This document shows positions 46,395-55,580 of a DNA stretch of 64,000 nucleotides, piece after piece. Under the pieces are notes generated by a model, which worked only from the letters and a program-made list of their open reading frames with translations, had not been told where the DNA came from and ran no database searches. Position 1 is the stretch's first letter, and every line of letters starts with the position of its first letter. The DNA comes from Histoplasma ohiense. Taxonomy: Eukaryota; Ascomycota; Eurotiomycetes; Onygenales; Ajellomycetaceae. The stretch lies in the NCBI GenBank assembly GCA_017607445.1, contig JAEVHH010000006.1, positions 248,001 through 312,000 on the forward strand, written 5' to 3'. The position numbers and the translations under genes were made by a program.

Positions 46395-48115
46395 ATGCCC
46401 GGCATCATGCCTTCACGTATAAAGATATCGATCCCTGATTTGGAAACACTAAGGCCAAGTGACCTGGAAGGAGTGAGGTAGGCGATCGTCTTCTGTCGAG
46501 CCGAATGTTTGAGATGGCCTGCTGACTCCAGGAAGATGGATCGATAGGCCAGATGAACAAGAGTGGACCGAAGAGCATATGCTCAGGCTGAGGTAGTATA
46601 AACTTGTTCTTTAGAGAATCTTTTCATAGTGCGAGATGGGTGCTGAGATCTCTCCGTCTCAAGGGAGATTGTCAATAAGCGAGATCTAGACCACCCGTTA
46701 GATGTAGCAGCGCTGGAGCAGAAACTTAAGTAAGCCGATTCTCAGATCTTTCTACCCCCCATGGGTCGTTCGACCCGGGCCTCATTGGATATGATGTCTA
46801 AAGTTGCTATAGAAATCTCCCGTCAACAACCAGCACTCGACGCTCCCAGAGTCGCTCGGCAAGTCAAACGCCAATATATCGCTCTCCAACCCATACTCCG
46901 TCTCCCCGCCAAGTAAGCGAGGAATCCCGCCGTAGGGTTGAGAAGTGGTACGATGATCTCATACAAATGGGCGGCAGACCGGCCTATCCCTTCGAGCTCG
47001 CATTCGCTCATCCAAGAGCTTACAAAAAACACGCAGATATCATAAACAGCTTGGGATCGGCGCCAACTGGGTTTCTTCGACAGAAAAATGCATGGATTAT
47101 GTTTCGAAAATCTCAGCGTTGGAACCGCAGAACCGAAGAGATATTCGCCCAGTATCAGCGGAACGTGATTGAATACAGACAGAAGGAAAACATCAAGGGT
47201 GATATTCATCTACTGTTCGACGCCGCAAAACAGACCAAGGTGGATGAGTGGAAGGAGTACCAGTTCTGCGAGCACCGGAAAATAGGTCAAATGAGGATAA
47301 AGGCAGAGCATGGTCGCCAGCGACGGGAGCAAGAGCGGAAGGAATGGGAGGCAGTCAATGGAACAGGGAGAAATATAGACCCTAATGAGCCATCCGACAT
47401 AGCGTGGATATATCGAACCGCGGCTGAAACGGAACTATCCGAGTTTACTGTTTTCCTGGATTGGATAGAACAGCAACTGCCAAAAATCGCACAAGAAGAA
47501 TTCGACAACGACAAATCAGGAGGCGTATTAGATGCTTCGAATTTGACCGAGATGTCTGAAACAGCGATGAGTCGAGACACGGCGGTGTCTACGCGCTTAC
47601 GCAGAAAGAACAATTCTATGTCGAATAACAGTGTACAGAGTGCTCCACGCTCCATTCTCAAACCAATCGATGCGCGGAGAGTTTCCAAAGCTGGCCGGAA
47701 GACGAAAGAACTCGTCCATGACAAACGCCGGCTTCAGGACATGCCATTGTCTGATACATCTTCCCTAATTCTCAGACGCAATGGCGTGAGGAGAGCCACC
47801 GAAGAACAGATGACGACAGCACAGCGGGACCCGATGTTTCAGAGCTCTGCAAATATGGCATCTTCAGTTGAACCGGCACCATTGCGTAGGAGCCAGCGAA
47901 TTAAAGACCTGGAAGCCAAGAAAAATAATCAATCCCGAATCATGCAGAATGTGGTTCCACATATGGATCGGACATCCAATTCCAAGGGAAAGCCTAAGAG
48001 GCAGGAGTCAAGGTATCGGAATCCACCTCCACAAGCTACCAGCACGGGGATCAGGAAATCCCGAGTAACTAAAAGGAGCAATTCTTCCCGTGTTGCGTTG
48101 CAATACGGCAAATAA
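46395..48115 (+). CDS. Hypothetical basic, probably nuclear protein
   Basis: Exons 46395-46477, 46536-46592, 46664-46729 and 46804-48115 give 505 aa. The acceptors were chosen to keep phase: the earliest AG downstream of introns 1 and 2 leads to stops, while ggaag (46535) and tcaag (46663) keep the frame. The N-terminus reads MPGIMPSRIKISIPDLETL, then WIDRPDEQEWTEEHMLRLRE. An Arg/Ser/Pro-rich linker follows, then a globular-looking core (RVEKWYDDLIQMGGRPAYPF, EWKEYQFCEHRKIGQMRIKA, AETELSEFTVFLDWIEQQLP) and a disordered basic tail with RRSQRIKDLEAKK. It has no membrane segment or known catalytic motif. Nuclear location is inferred from the basic clusters. I do not recognise the family. A hydrophobic ORF just downstream (48156-48356) might be an alternative last exon. 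Confidence 0.65.
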
Positions 48116-49864
48116 ACCAGTGCCCTTGTCCATCATAGCATTTCCATTCTAGGAATTGCCGTCTTTGGGGGAATGTACCTCATCCGAGGCTGCTAACTCC
48201 CTCACCGGTTATGCCAACACTAACCCGCCAAAAGAGAACCTAGCAAAGGGAATACTTAGATTTATACTTCTTTCGGTTGGCATTAGCACCATCCCGCTTC
48301 TGGTTATTGGGTTCAAGTTGGCAGGTAGCAATGTCCCTGAAGAAATGCCACCGTGAACAGCTTGCACACCAGGCATGAGTTAGCCAAAAAGCTCCCGTTC
48401 AACATATCTTGCCTGTTGGAGTTCCTCTATAATCTTACGCTAAGAACGTGGCGCAAGCAACGCCACTTATTGGATTGAAGGGGACGAGGGAGCTCGTTGA
48501 TTTCATCGTTAGGGACGGCGGTTGTCCGAAACCCATCTGTTTCAGAGTGACTGCGTGCAAAGAAACCAGGTGACATGCCGTGAAGAGAGAGAAATGTCGA
48601 TCTCAGGACGAAAGCACACCGGTCTAGAGATTCCATCCGATCCAAACAACGGTGTATAGAATTTGAGAACATTTGCACGATGAAGTACTACTTACTAGCA
48701 GACGAGTGGAGCTGGTCGAGATAATTGCCTCAGCATGAAGCTCCAGGGAAAGCCATCACTTCTGCGAAGGGACCATGGTAGTTTGGTATTTTTATTATTT
48801 TCTAAGGGATATCACGATGTTCAATGTATATATTTGAATTGGAGGCAATTCACAAAGCACGAGGAGACGGGTGAGGAATACGGCTGGTCACTTTGGAAGG
48901 GGGAAATAGTTCGGCGATTAGTGATGGTTATGAAAGAGGATAGGCATTGAGTGTTAGCCCGCCATTCTATGGTATCATATAAATTAATAGAGAAGAGAAG
49001 AATATGGGTTTTGAGAACCTTGGAATAGAAATAAGCAATATCTCAGTGTTGTCTATATATTGAACTGCTGAAATATATAATAATATTTTCTGACCCTTAA
49101 CCAGTAATTTATGATGGTCAGGGAATATTCTGTTATCTCGAATATAATAGGAACCCTATCCAGCAGGCGATATCGTCTGGTAGATGATAGATTGCATTAT
49201 TTTCTTCTCTTTGCTTTGGTCAATTTCGTAAATCAGTGTATACGTCAATTGCTTTCTCCTGTTGTTTGTAGCAAATCGTCAACAACCATTCATTCTCAAA
49301 ACTGAATACTTCGCATACGCTTCAGTGATAAGATCCAAAAAGAAAAACATTGACTTAGTTTGTGATGGCAAAATCCAATTGACGATGAGAGATTACATCT
49401 GTAGATTGCCCTTCCATTTCATAAAATTGGAGAAGTCATGATAATTCTAGCCCTGTTGTCAGAAGCTGTTCAAAGCCACCTTAGGTACCTCATAACTCGG
49501 AAATAAAATTCCTTATGACTCAATGCCGCATCCTCAAGCAAGTGATGTTTAAATCGACTACAGCTGGATATCTCAAGTGTCTCAGAAGCCTTCCATGTTC
49601 ACATAGATCCCGCTGAACAAACTGTCAGTTCCCAGTGAATTGGTCAATCGATAATACAACTTACGGCAAGCAGATCTGCCCCGCCATCATCATCACATTC
49701 AAATTTTGCTATGCGCCACAACCGCCTCAGAGACAGCACCATCCAACCCCCTCAACCCCCTAAATCATACAATTGAAAAAGATATATACATATATTTCTG
49801 TCTAAATAAGAGGGGGTAATAAAAATACGATCATCAAGAGAAGAAGAACAAAAAAAAAAACACC
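48116..49864. other. Spacer upstream of SER1
   Basis: Contains a 66-codon ORF at 48156-48356 with one hydrophobic helix (FILLSVGISTIPLLVIGF) preceded by a possible acceptor (ccattctag), of unclear status. The stretch 48950-49500 is AT-rich. A TGACTCA lies at 49516-49522. Confidence 0.45.
49516..49522 (+). promoter_or_regulatory. Candidate Gcn4/CpcA site upstream of SER1
   Basis: A TGACTCA palindrome 343 bp upstream of the SER1 start. In fungi this sequence is bound by the general amino acid control activator Gcn4/CpcA, and SER1-type genes are typical targets. The same heptamer occurs elsewhere in the window away from genes, so this is only a candidate. Confidence 0.4.
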
Positions 49865-51277
49865 ATGCCTGCCCGCGCCTCCATCTCCTACTTCGGCGCA
49901 GGCCCCGCCCCGCTCCCAACCCCCGTCATCGAATCCGCCGCCGCAGCCCTCATAAACTACCACGACTGCGGCCTGGGCCTAGCGGAGATCTCGCACCGCT
50001 CCCCCGTTGCGAACAAGATCCTCGCCGACGCCAAGGCGGGCCTGATCACGTTGCTGGATATTCCCGCAGACGACTATGAGATTATATTCATGCAGGGCGG
50101 CGGGAGCGGTGGGTTTAGCGCCGTCGTGTATAATATGGTCGGGGCGTGGGTTGAACGGAGGAGGAGGGCACTTGTAGCCAAGGCCCAGCGCGATGGGAAG
50201 GAGGGTGAGGGACCGGAGGTGGAGGCGGAGTTGAAGCGGATAGTGCGCGAGGAGCTGAAGATGGACTACCTGGTCACGGGCTCGTGGTCGTTGAAGGCGA
50301 TGCAGGAGGCGCGGAGGTTATGTGGGGAGCGGTTTGTGAATGTTGCTGCTGATGCGCGGGAGGAGAATGGGGGGAGGTTTGGGACCATTCCGGACGAGAA
50401 GGGGTGGAGGCTGACGAAGACGAGGCGGGAGGGGGGAGGGGGGGGCGCCGGCTTTCGTGTATTATTGCGATAATGAGACAGTGGATGGGGTGGAGTTTCA
50501 GGGGTTTCCTGCGTGTTTGGAAGCACCGGAAGGAGATGTTGCGGAGGAGGATGAGAGGTTGGTTGTTGCGGATATGAGTTCGAATTTTCTAAGTCGAAAG
50601 ATTGATGTGCGGAAGTTTGCGGTTATTTTTGTAAGTCTGGGATGGGTTTTGTTTCCTTCTCTAAATATCTTTTTATGTATCTTCTACTGATCTACATGAC
50701 ACAGGCTGGCGCCCAAAAGAACGTTGGTGTTGCTGGAATCACGCTGGTCATCATCCGCAAATCCCTTCTCCCCCCTCAAACAGCAACGCCGTCCCCAGAT
50801 CTGCTGCGCAAACTAGAAATCGGCGGCTTGCCCGGGCCCATCATGTTCGATTACGCCACCATCGCCAAAAACAACTCGCTCTACAACACATTGCCCATCT
50901 TCAACCTCTGGATCGCTGGCGAGGTTATTACCAAGCTTGTGCAGATGTACGGAGATGAAAAAATCAGTGGGCAGGAAGCGGTCTCGAACCACAAGGCGAA
51001 GCTGTTATATGCCGTGTTGGATAAATATCCGCAGGTATACTACATCGTGCCGCATAAGAGCGTGCGGAGTAGGATGAATCTTTGCTTTCGTGTCTACGAT
51101 GGGGATGCAGAAAAGGAGAAGGCGTTCCTGGCTGAGGCTGAGAGGAGGCTTCTGCAGGGTCTAAAGGGTCACCGAAGCGTAGGCGGTATCCGGATCAGTA
51201 ATTACAATGCCGTGCCGGTGGAGAATGTGGAGAAGTTGGTGGTTTACCTGGAGGACTATGCGAATGGGCGGGAGTGA
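49865..51277 (+). CDS. SER1: Phosphoserine aminotransferase, with a one-base frameshift in a G run
   Basis: PLP enzyme making phosphoserine from 3-phosphohydroxypyruvate and glutamate in serine synthesis. Exons 49865-50630 and 50705-51277. Family blocks: ISYFGAGPAPLPTPVIE, HRSPVANKILADAKAGL, IIFMQGGGSGGFSAVVYNMV, MDYLVTGSWSLKAMQEA, VVADMSSNFLSRKIDVRKF, then after the 74-nt intron AGAQKNVGVAGITLVIIRK with the PLP-binding lysine, NLWIAGEVITKLVQMYG, and RMNLCFRVYDGD. The frame breaks near 50438-50445, a run of eight G after GGGGGGA. Upstream the frame would run on to GFRVLLR and stop, while the family continues one base out of frame with FVYYCDNETVDGVEFQGF. One G fewer would restore about 445 aa. 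A sequencing or assembly error in the homopolymer is the simplest reading. An Ajellomyces-like Arg/Glu-rich insert (ALVAKAQRDGKEGEGPEVEA) lies in the first half. Confidence 0.9.
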
Positions 51278-51491
51278 GGTGATTATGATATTTCCTGCTA
51301 TTCCACATTCCCCCTTTACCAAGACGTGTTCGCCTTTGGGGAGGACGAATATCAAGAAAGAGCAAGGGGAAAAGGCATACTGGCGTACTGGAGAAAGTTT
51401 CAATCATATTCCATGGCTATGCAAAATGTGACCAGATGAAGGAAAGATTACATTGAAAGAAAATCAAATTTCATTTCAGATGTCAGCCATC

Positions 51492-52700
51492 TCAAAGCTT
51501 CTGGACCGACCAATCCTTTAAATCCAGTTGACATATAAGACCTTGGAGCGGGCCTTGGATTTCTTTGCCTCCACTCCACATCTTAGGTCCGGCAAGGTAA
51601 CTTATAAATCCGTCCGGCCCAGAGATGAGAATCAATTTCGTCCCACCACCAGGACTCCTTGTTGCTCTTTCAGGCTCCGTAAACCCCAATATTGCATCTT
51701 TTCCAATGAGAGTCCCTTCCTCGTCCACAAAGTAATCAACCGTAAGCAGGCCTGGATATTGAGCCTTTAGCTCTTCAAGATACTGGACCGTAAGGTTCTT
51801 CTCAATGTCGTTCCGCTGAATTTGTCTTTTTTCAGGGGGCCCAGTACTCGTGCGGAAAACCCATTCCCACCACGACGATGAACCAGTGGTCGGCCGCCGG
51901 GAAGAACTGTCACTGACGCCTCCAAGGCAATCGTCCCTCCGCCGATTAGCCCACAGTATATGCATTTTCTTCTTCTTCTTCAAGTCCGATCCGTCGTTGT
52001 TTCTGAACAACGCGTGCACAGCCTGAAGACCCGGTGCAATCCCCGTCCCACCAGCAATAAACAGGATCTCCTGCACATCAGCAGGCAAGATATAATCCAG
52101 CCGGGGGCCACGGAGATCAAGCTTCGAACCCACCGGCAGCCCGTGCAGGTATCCAGATACCTCACCATAGGGATCTTTCCGGATCAAAAACCGTAGGGCA
52201 TCGTAATCTGTACCTCCTCCTCCTCCTCCTCCTCCTCCTCCTCCTCCTCCGCGGCCTGGCCCTTCCCCTTCCTCCCCCGCCCGAGGAAGAGAAAGCGGAG
52301 GCAAAGGCGTATAATACCTTCCAATCTGTAGCTGTGGCTGCTTGAACTGGACACTCCATAAACCCCTCCGCCAGGCCTCTTTGCATACCGTGTCATTATC
52401 CCCCAACTTCACTGGGCGCAGGGTGAAGATGCTGCTGCTGGAGGAGACAGGGATTTTGGAGACCAGCTCATATTGTGTGAAAGTGTATGGGTTTAGGGTT
52501 GCGGTGCCTGAGTCCGCTTCATATCGAGTGTAGGCGCCAATGGCAGCGGCTACCGCTGTGACTATTGTAACTCGCAGCCATGTTCGTTGCTTTTGGGGTG
52601 AGGGTTTTGTCGAGAAGGCGGCGGAGGCATGACGGCGACGACGGGGAGTGGATTGGAGGTGAGATAGCCGGAGACGCTTAGCAGGATGGAGGAGGGACAT
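51492..52700 (-). CDS. CYC2: Cyc2-type mitochondrial FAD/NAD(P)H reductase for cytochrome c maturation
   Basis: Single exon, 402 aa. Yeast Cyc2 is an inner-membrane flavoprotein that helps the heme lyase attach heme to cytochrome c. Seen: an Arg-rich presequence (LRLSHLQSTPRRRRHASAAF), one helix (LRVTIVTAVAAAIGAY), an FAD-binding FR-type domain with the GRYYTPLPPL motif (R-x-Y-T), VGSKLDLRGPRLDYILP, a nucleotide-binding GGTGIAPGLQAVHAL block and, near the end, LILISGPDGFISYLAG. The canonical CGPxxF cysteine is Ser (ISGPDGF). A run of about 13 Gly at residues 149-165 comes from a trinucleotide repeat (52213-52250) within the FAD domain. Other cytochrome b5 reductase-like proteins share these motifs, but the presequence-plus-helix layout and the altered C-terminus favour Cyc2. 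Convergent with SER1, divergent from the permease. Confidence 0.8.
   Translation of the reverse strand: MSLLHPAKRLRLSHLQSTPRRRRHASAAFSTKPSPQKQRTWLRVTIVTAVAAAIGAYTRYEADSGTATLNPYTFTQYELVSKIPVSSSSSIFTLRPVKLGDNDTVCKEAWRRGLWSVQFKQPQLQIGRYYTPLPPLSLPRAGEEGEGPGRGGGGGGGGGGGGGTDYDALRFLIRKDPYGEVSGYLHGLPVGSKLDLRGPRLDYILPADVQEILFIAGGTGIAPGLQAVHALFRNNDGSDLKKKKKMHILWANRRRDDCLGGVSDSSSRRPTTGSSSWWEWVFRTSTGPPEKRQIQRNDIEKNLTVQYLEELKAQYPGLLTVDYFVDEEGTLIGKDAILGFTEPERATRSPGGGTKLILISGPDGFISYLAGPKMWSGGKEIQGPLQGLICQLDLKDWSVQKL
52213..52250. repeat. Trinucleotide (CCT)n repeat coding poly-Gly in CYC2
   Basis: About 12 tandem CCT units (GGA-type on the coding strand), giving a glycine run in the FAD-binding domain. Likely to vary in length between strains. 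Confidence 0.9.
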
Positions 52701-53211
52701 TTATACGGCTAGCTGGAAGGGAGGTTAAGAGATGTTATTTATTTACTCATTTATTTATTTATTTATTTATTAATATTAATTTTTGGTTTCAATTTTTGGG
52801 CAGAAAGCTTGCCGAGCGCTGCGGGCTGGATGGTACCTAGGGGTACAGCGATCTCCCTACAAATATCCACTAGCGCGAAGTATATCCAGGTTCCCGCCAG
52901 CCCGACTGTTCCTTTTCCTGCTGATGCGACAAGGGAATTCTTCCGGCCAAAACAACTTCAACGACGACAGCAACTCCTTTTCCTTTTCCTTTTCCTCTGC
53001 CTCCCCCTCCTCCTCCTCAAATACATGCTCCTCCGTCCACGGCTTTATGATTTGATACCCAATGTAACACTAGCCAGCTCCACATTCCAAACTAGAACAA
53101 CTGTCCTCCCCCTCCTGGAATGGCGACGAATGTATACTCTTTTTCTTAGGCGCCCCAGAGAGAAAGCCCCCAGAAACGCAACGACGAGCAACACCACGTC
53201 CTCCACAAAGA
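52701..53211. promoter_or_regulatory. Divergent promoter of CYC2 and the amino acid permease
   Basis: A 511-bp interval between two opposite start codons. It contains an (ATTT)n tract at about 52748-52771 close to the CYC2 side and a pyrimidine-rich stretch (TCCTTTTCC repeats) at 52977-53030 close to the permease side, a frequent feature of fungal promoters. No specific factor site is claimed. Confidence 0.5.
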
Positions 53212-55191
53212 ATGATTGCGGGCCCCCGAGAATCAAGATGGCCCGTCAGTAACGCGTCCAGAGATTCGCTTGAGTTAGCCTCCCTCGCCTCCTCGTCCGG
53301 CCGGCATAGCGGCGACGAAGGAGACGCAGGCAGCTCCAACTCCCGCTCCTCGTCCCCCTCTGGCATCTCCTCCTCCCGCAAAGCCTCTCTCGAGAACCAA
53401 GACCCTTTCTCCGACCCCCTCTACGAACCTACGCGCTCAAGACATGCACGTTCCTACTCCGTCTCCTCTGCCTTTGACTTTAGCAGTAACCTTTTCCCCC
53501 TCTCGCAGACCGTGGGCGGCTATGTCCCGCTCGGTGGTCCCTCCGCCCTCTCTCTAGACGGTCACAATGGCGTCATCGACGGCTCGCTGGAAAGACGCAA
53601 GACACTGACATATTTGAATGGCCTGTCGTTGATCATCGGACTGGTGATCGGATCGGGCATCTTCTCGTCCCCGGGTCGCGTCAACGCAAATGCGGGATCC
53701 CCCGGTGCCTCGTTGATTGTGTGGGCGGTTGCGGGCCTGTTGGCCTGGACCGGTGGCGCGAGTTATGCCGAACTAGGCGGTGCGATACCCCTGAATGGCG
53801 GTGCGCAGGTGTACCTGGCCAAGATATTTGGGGAGCTGATCGGTTTCTTGTTTACTTGGTCTGCCGTGTTTGTGCTGAAACCAGGCTCCGCGGCCATCAT
53901 CTCGATCATATTTGGCGAATATGTTGTGCGGGCGATCGTTGGTGCGGACGTCGAATTTATTAGTCCTTGGGTTAACAAGGGGGTGGCCATTCTGGGCCTT
54001 TTGATCGTAACGGGCCTAAACTGTATATCTACCCGCCTGGGTACGCGCATCGGGGACGCGTTTATGTTTTTCAAGTTTTTGGCCCTCCTCGGGGTTACCA
54101 TTATCGGGATCGTTGTTGCCACTACAGGGCTGTCATATAAGGGTGAGCCAGAGCGGGAATGGCGGACGACGGGCTGGTTCGAAGGTACCAGCACCGATGT
54201 CTCAAGCTGGGCAGTAGCGTTATATGCGGGTTTGTGGGCATTTGACGGGTGGGATAACGTATGTCTTGTTTCTTCATCTCCCCTGAAATCCTCCTCCCCC
54301 CTCCCCCCTTTTCTGCCTGGTTTATATTTTTTTAACTGTTAAACTCACTCACCCGTGGATATTTAGACAAATTACGTGACGGGAGAATTCAAGAATCCCA
54401 GCCGCGATCTCCCCCGAGTAATCCACACTGCCATGCCCGCCGTCATCCTATGCTACATGCTCGCGAACATCTCCTACTTCTTCGTCCTACCCTCGTCAAC
54501 CATCAACGCAACCAACACCGTGGCTGTCCAATTCGGCGGGAAAGTCTTCGGCCCCATCGGCGCCCTAGTGCTCGCTCTCGTCGTCTCCGCCAGCTGCTTC
54601 GGCGCTCTAAACGCCACCGCCTTTACCTCCGGCAGACTCGTCTACGCCGCAGGGCGCGAAGGCTACCTGCCGTCGATTTTCGGGAAGATCGGCATAGCAG
54701 GCTCCGCCGCCAGTGCAGCAGGGTTGCGGCTCCGCCACCGCTCCTGGTTCCGCGAGGCCCTCATCCGCGTCTTCGGCGACGACGTCGGAATCGGTTACAC
54801 GCCCATCTACGCCATGATGTTCAACTTCACGCTGACAACTATCTACATCTCCGTCGGCGAGTTTGCGACCCTGGTCACCTTCTACGGCGTGGCGGGGTAC
54901 ATGTTTTATTTCCTCACGGTGCTGGGGCTGATTGTGCTGCGGATCCGGGAGCCGCACCTGGAGCGGCCGTACAAGACGTGGATTACGACGCCGATCATCT
55001 TTTGTTGCGTGAGCTTGTTTCTGCTGAGCCGGGCGGTGTTTGCGGAGCCGCTGCAGACGCTCCTTGTACTTGGGTTTAACGTCGCGGGAGTTCCGGTGTA
55101 TTTTTGGAGGATTAGAAAAAGAGATGGGAAGAATGTGCTCAACGTGGAAGCGGGTTGGTGGAAGTTTTGGAAGAGGTGGGGCCGTTTGTGA
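53212..55191 (+). CDS. LAT-type (APC superfamily) amino acid permease
   Basis: Membrane amino acid transporter related to the light chains of heteromeric (SLC7) transporters and to yeast Mup1/Mup3. Exons 53212-54258 and 54367-55191 give 623 aa; the 108-nt intron (gtatgt) falls after GLWAFDGWDN and restores TNYVTGEFKNPSRDLPR, the conserved helix 6-7 region. A Ser-rich cytoplasmic N-terminus of about 125 residues precedes helix 1 (YLNGLSLIIGLVIGSGIFSS), which bears the GSGIF substrate-binding motif of the family. About twelve hydrophobic segments follow, including ASLIVWAVAGLLAWTGGASY with ELGGAIPLNGGAQVYL. The loop after SIFGKIGI (GSAASAAGLRLRHR) seems longer than usual. Substrate not determinable; methionine or broad neutral amino acids are possible. 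Confidence 0.9.
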
Positions 55192-55467
55192 GGACTGTTT
55201 TTATTGTTTTTTACTTCCCCCCTTTTTTTTCCTTATATATGAACATACCTATATATATGTAATTTTTGAGGTTTCTTTCCCCCTTGGTCCAAGGATGGAA
55301 AGGGGACTTTGTTAGACCATTGCTGTATCCGAGATAGACATATCCAATGCTTCCAATTGAGGATGGTGGATGTCCCTTCGAGAGGGAAAATATGAGATAC
55401 AATGGCGTGGAAAAATTAAAAAATAAAAAAAATAAAAAATAAAAAATAAAAAATAAAAAATAATGGC
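55192..55467. other. 3' region of the permease and TAAAAAA repeats
   Basis: Ends in a run of (TAAAAAA)n-like units at about 55416-55462 that abuts the tRNA gene's 3' end. On the tRNA's coding strand this is T-rich and can serve as the RNA polymerase III terminator. Confidence 0.55.
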
Positions 55468-55580
55468 TGCGTCGGCCGGGAATCGAACCCGGGTCTCGAC
55501 ATCGTCAGAAGACTGACACTATCGATAGTTTCCGCAGTGACCATGGGAATGTCGAATCGTAACCATTGGACCACCGACGC
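55468..55580 (-). tRNA. tRNA-Gly(CCC) with a 41-nt intron
   Basis: Transcribed leftward from 55580. The acceptor stem GCGTCGG/CCGACGC pairs perfectly over 7 bp, the discriminator is A, the T-arm is CCGGG-TTCGATT-CCCGG, the D-arm is GTCC-AATGGTTA-CGAT with one mismatch, and the anticodon stem is CGACA/TGTCG. The loop TTCCCA places CCC at positions 34-36 (window 55547-55545), hence glycine. A 41-nt intron follows base 37, the canonical place for nuclear tRNA introns. The intron contains the 12-bp palindrome ACTATCGATAGT. The mature tRNA would be 72 nt. Some uncertainty remains about the anticodon because the intron boundary was set by pairing only. Confidence 0.85.

Noticed and set aside
46478..46535. 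Splice at the first AG (after ctccag) for intron 1 of the basic-protein gene
   Set aside because: That junction runs into a TAG within six codons; the next AG keeps the frame open.
54450..55079. Arg/His-rich ORF within the permease exon
   Set aside because: Alternate frame of GC-rich permease coding sequence with biased composition; the permease frame has clear family motifs.
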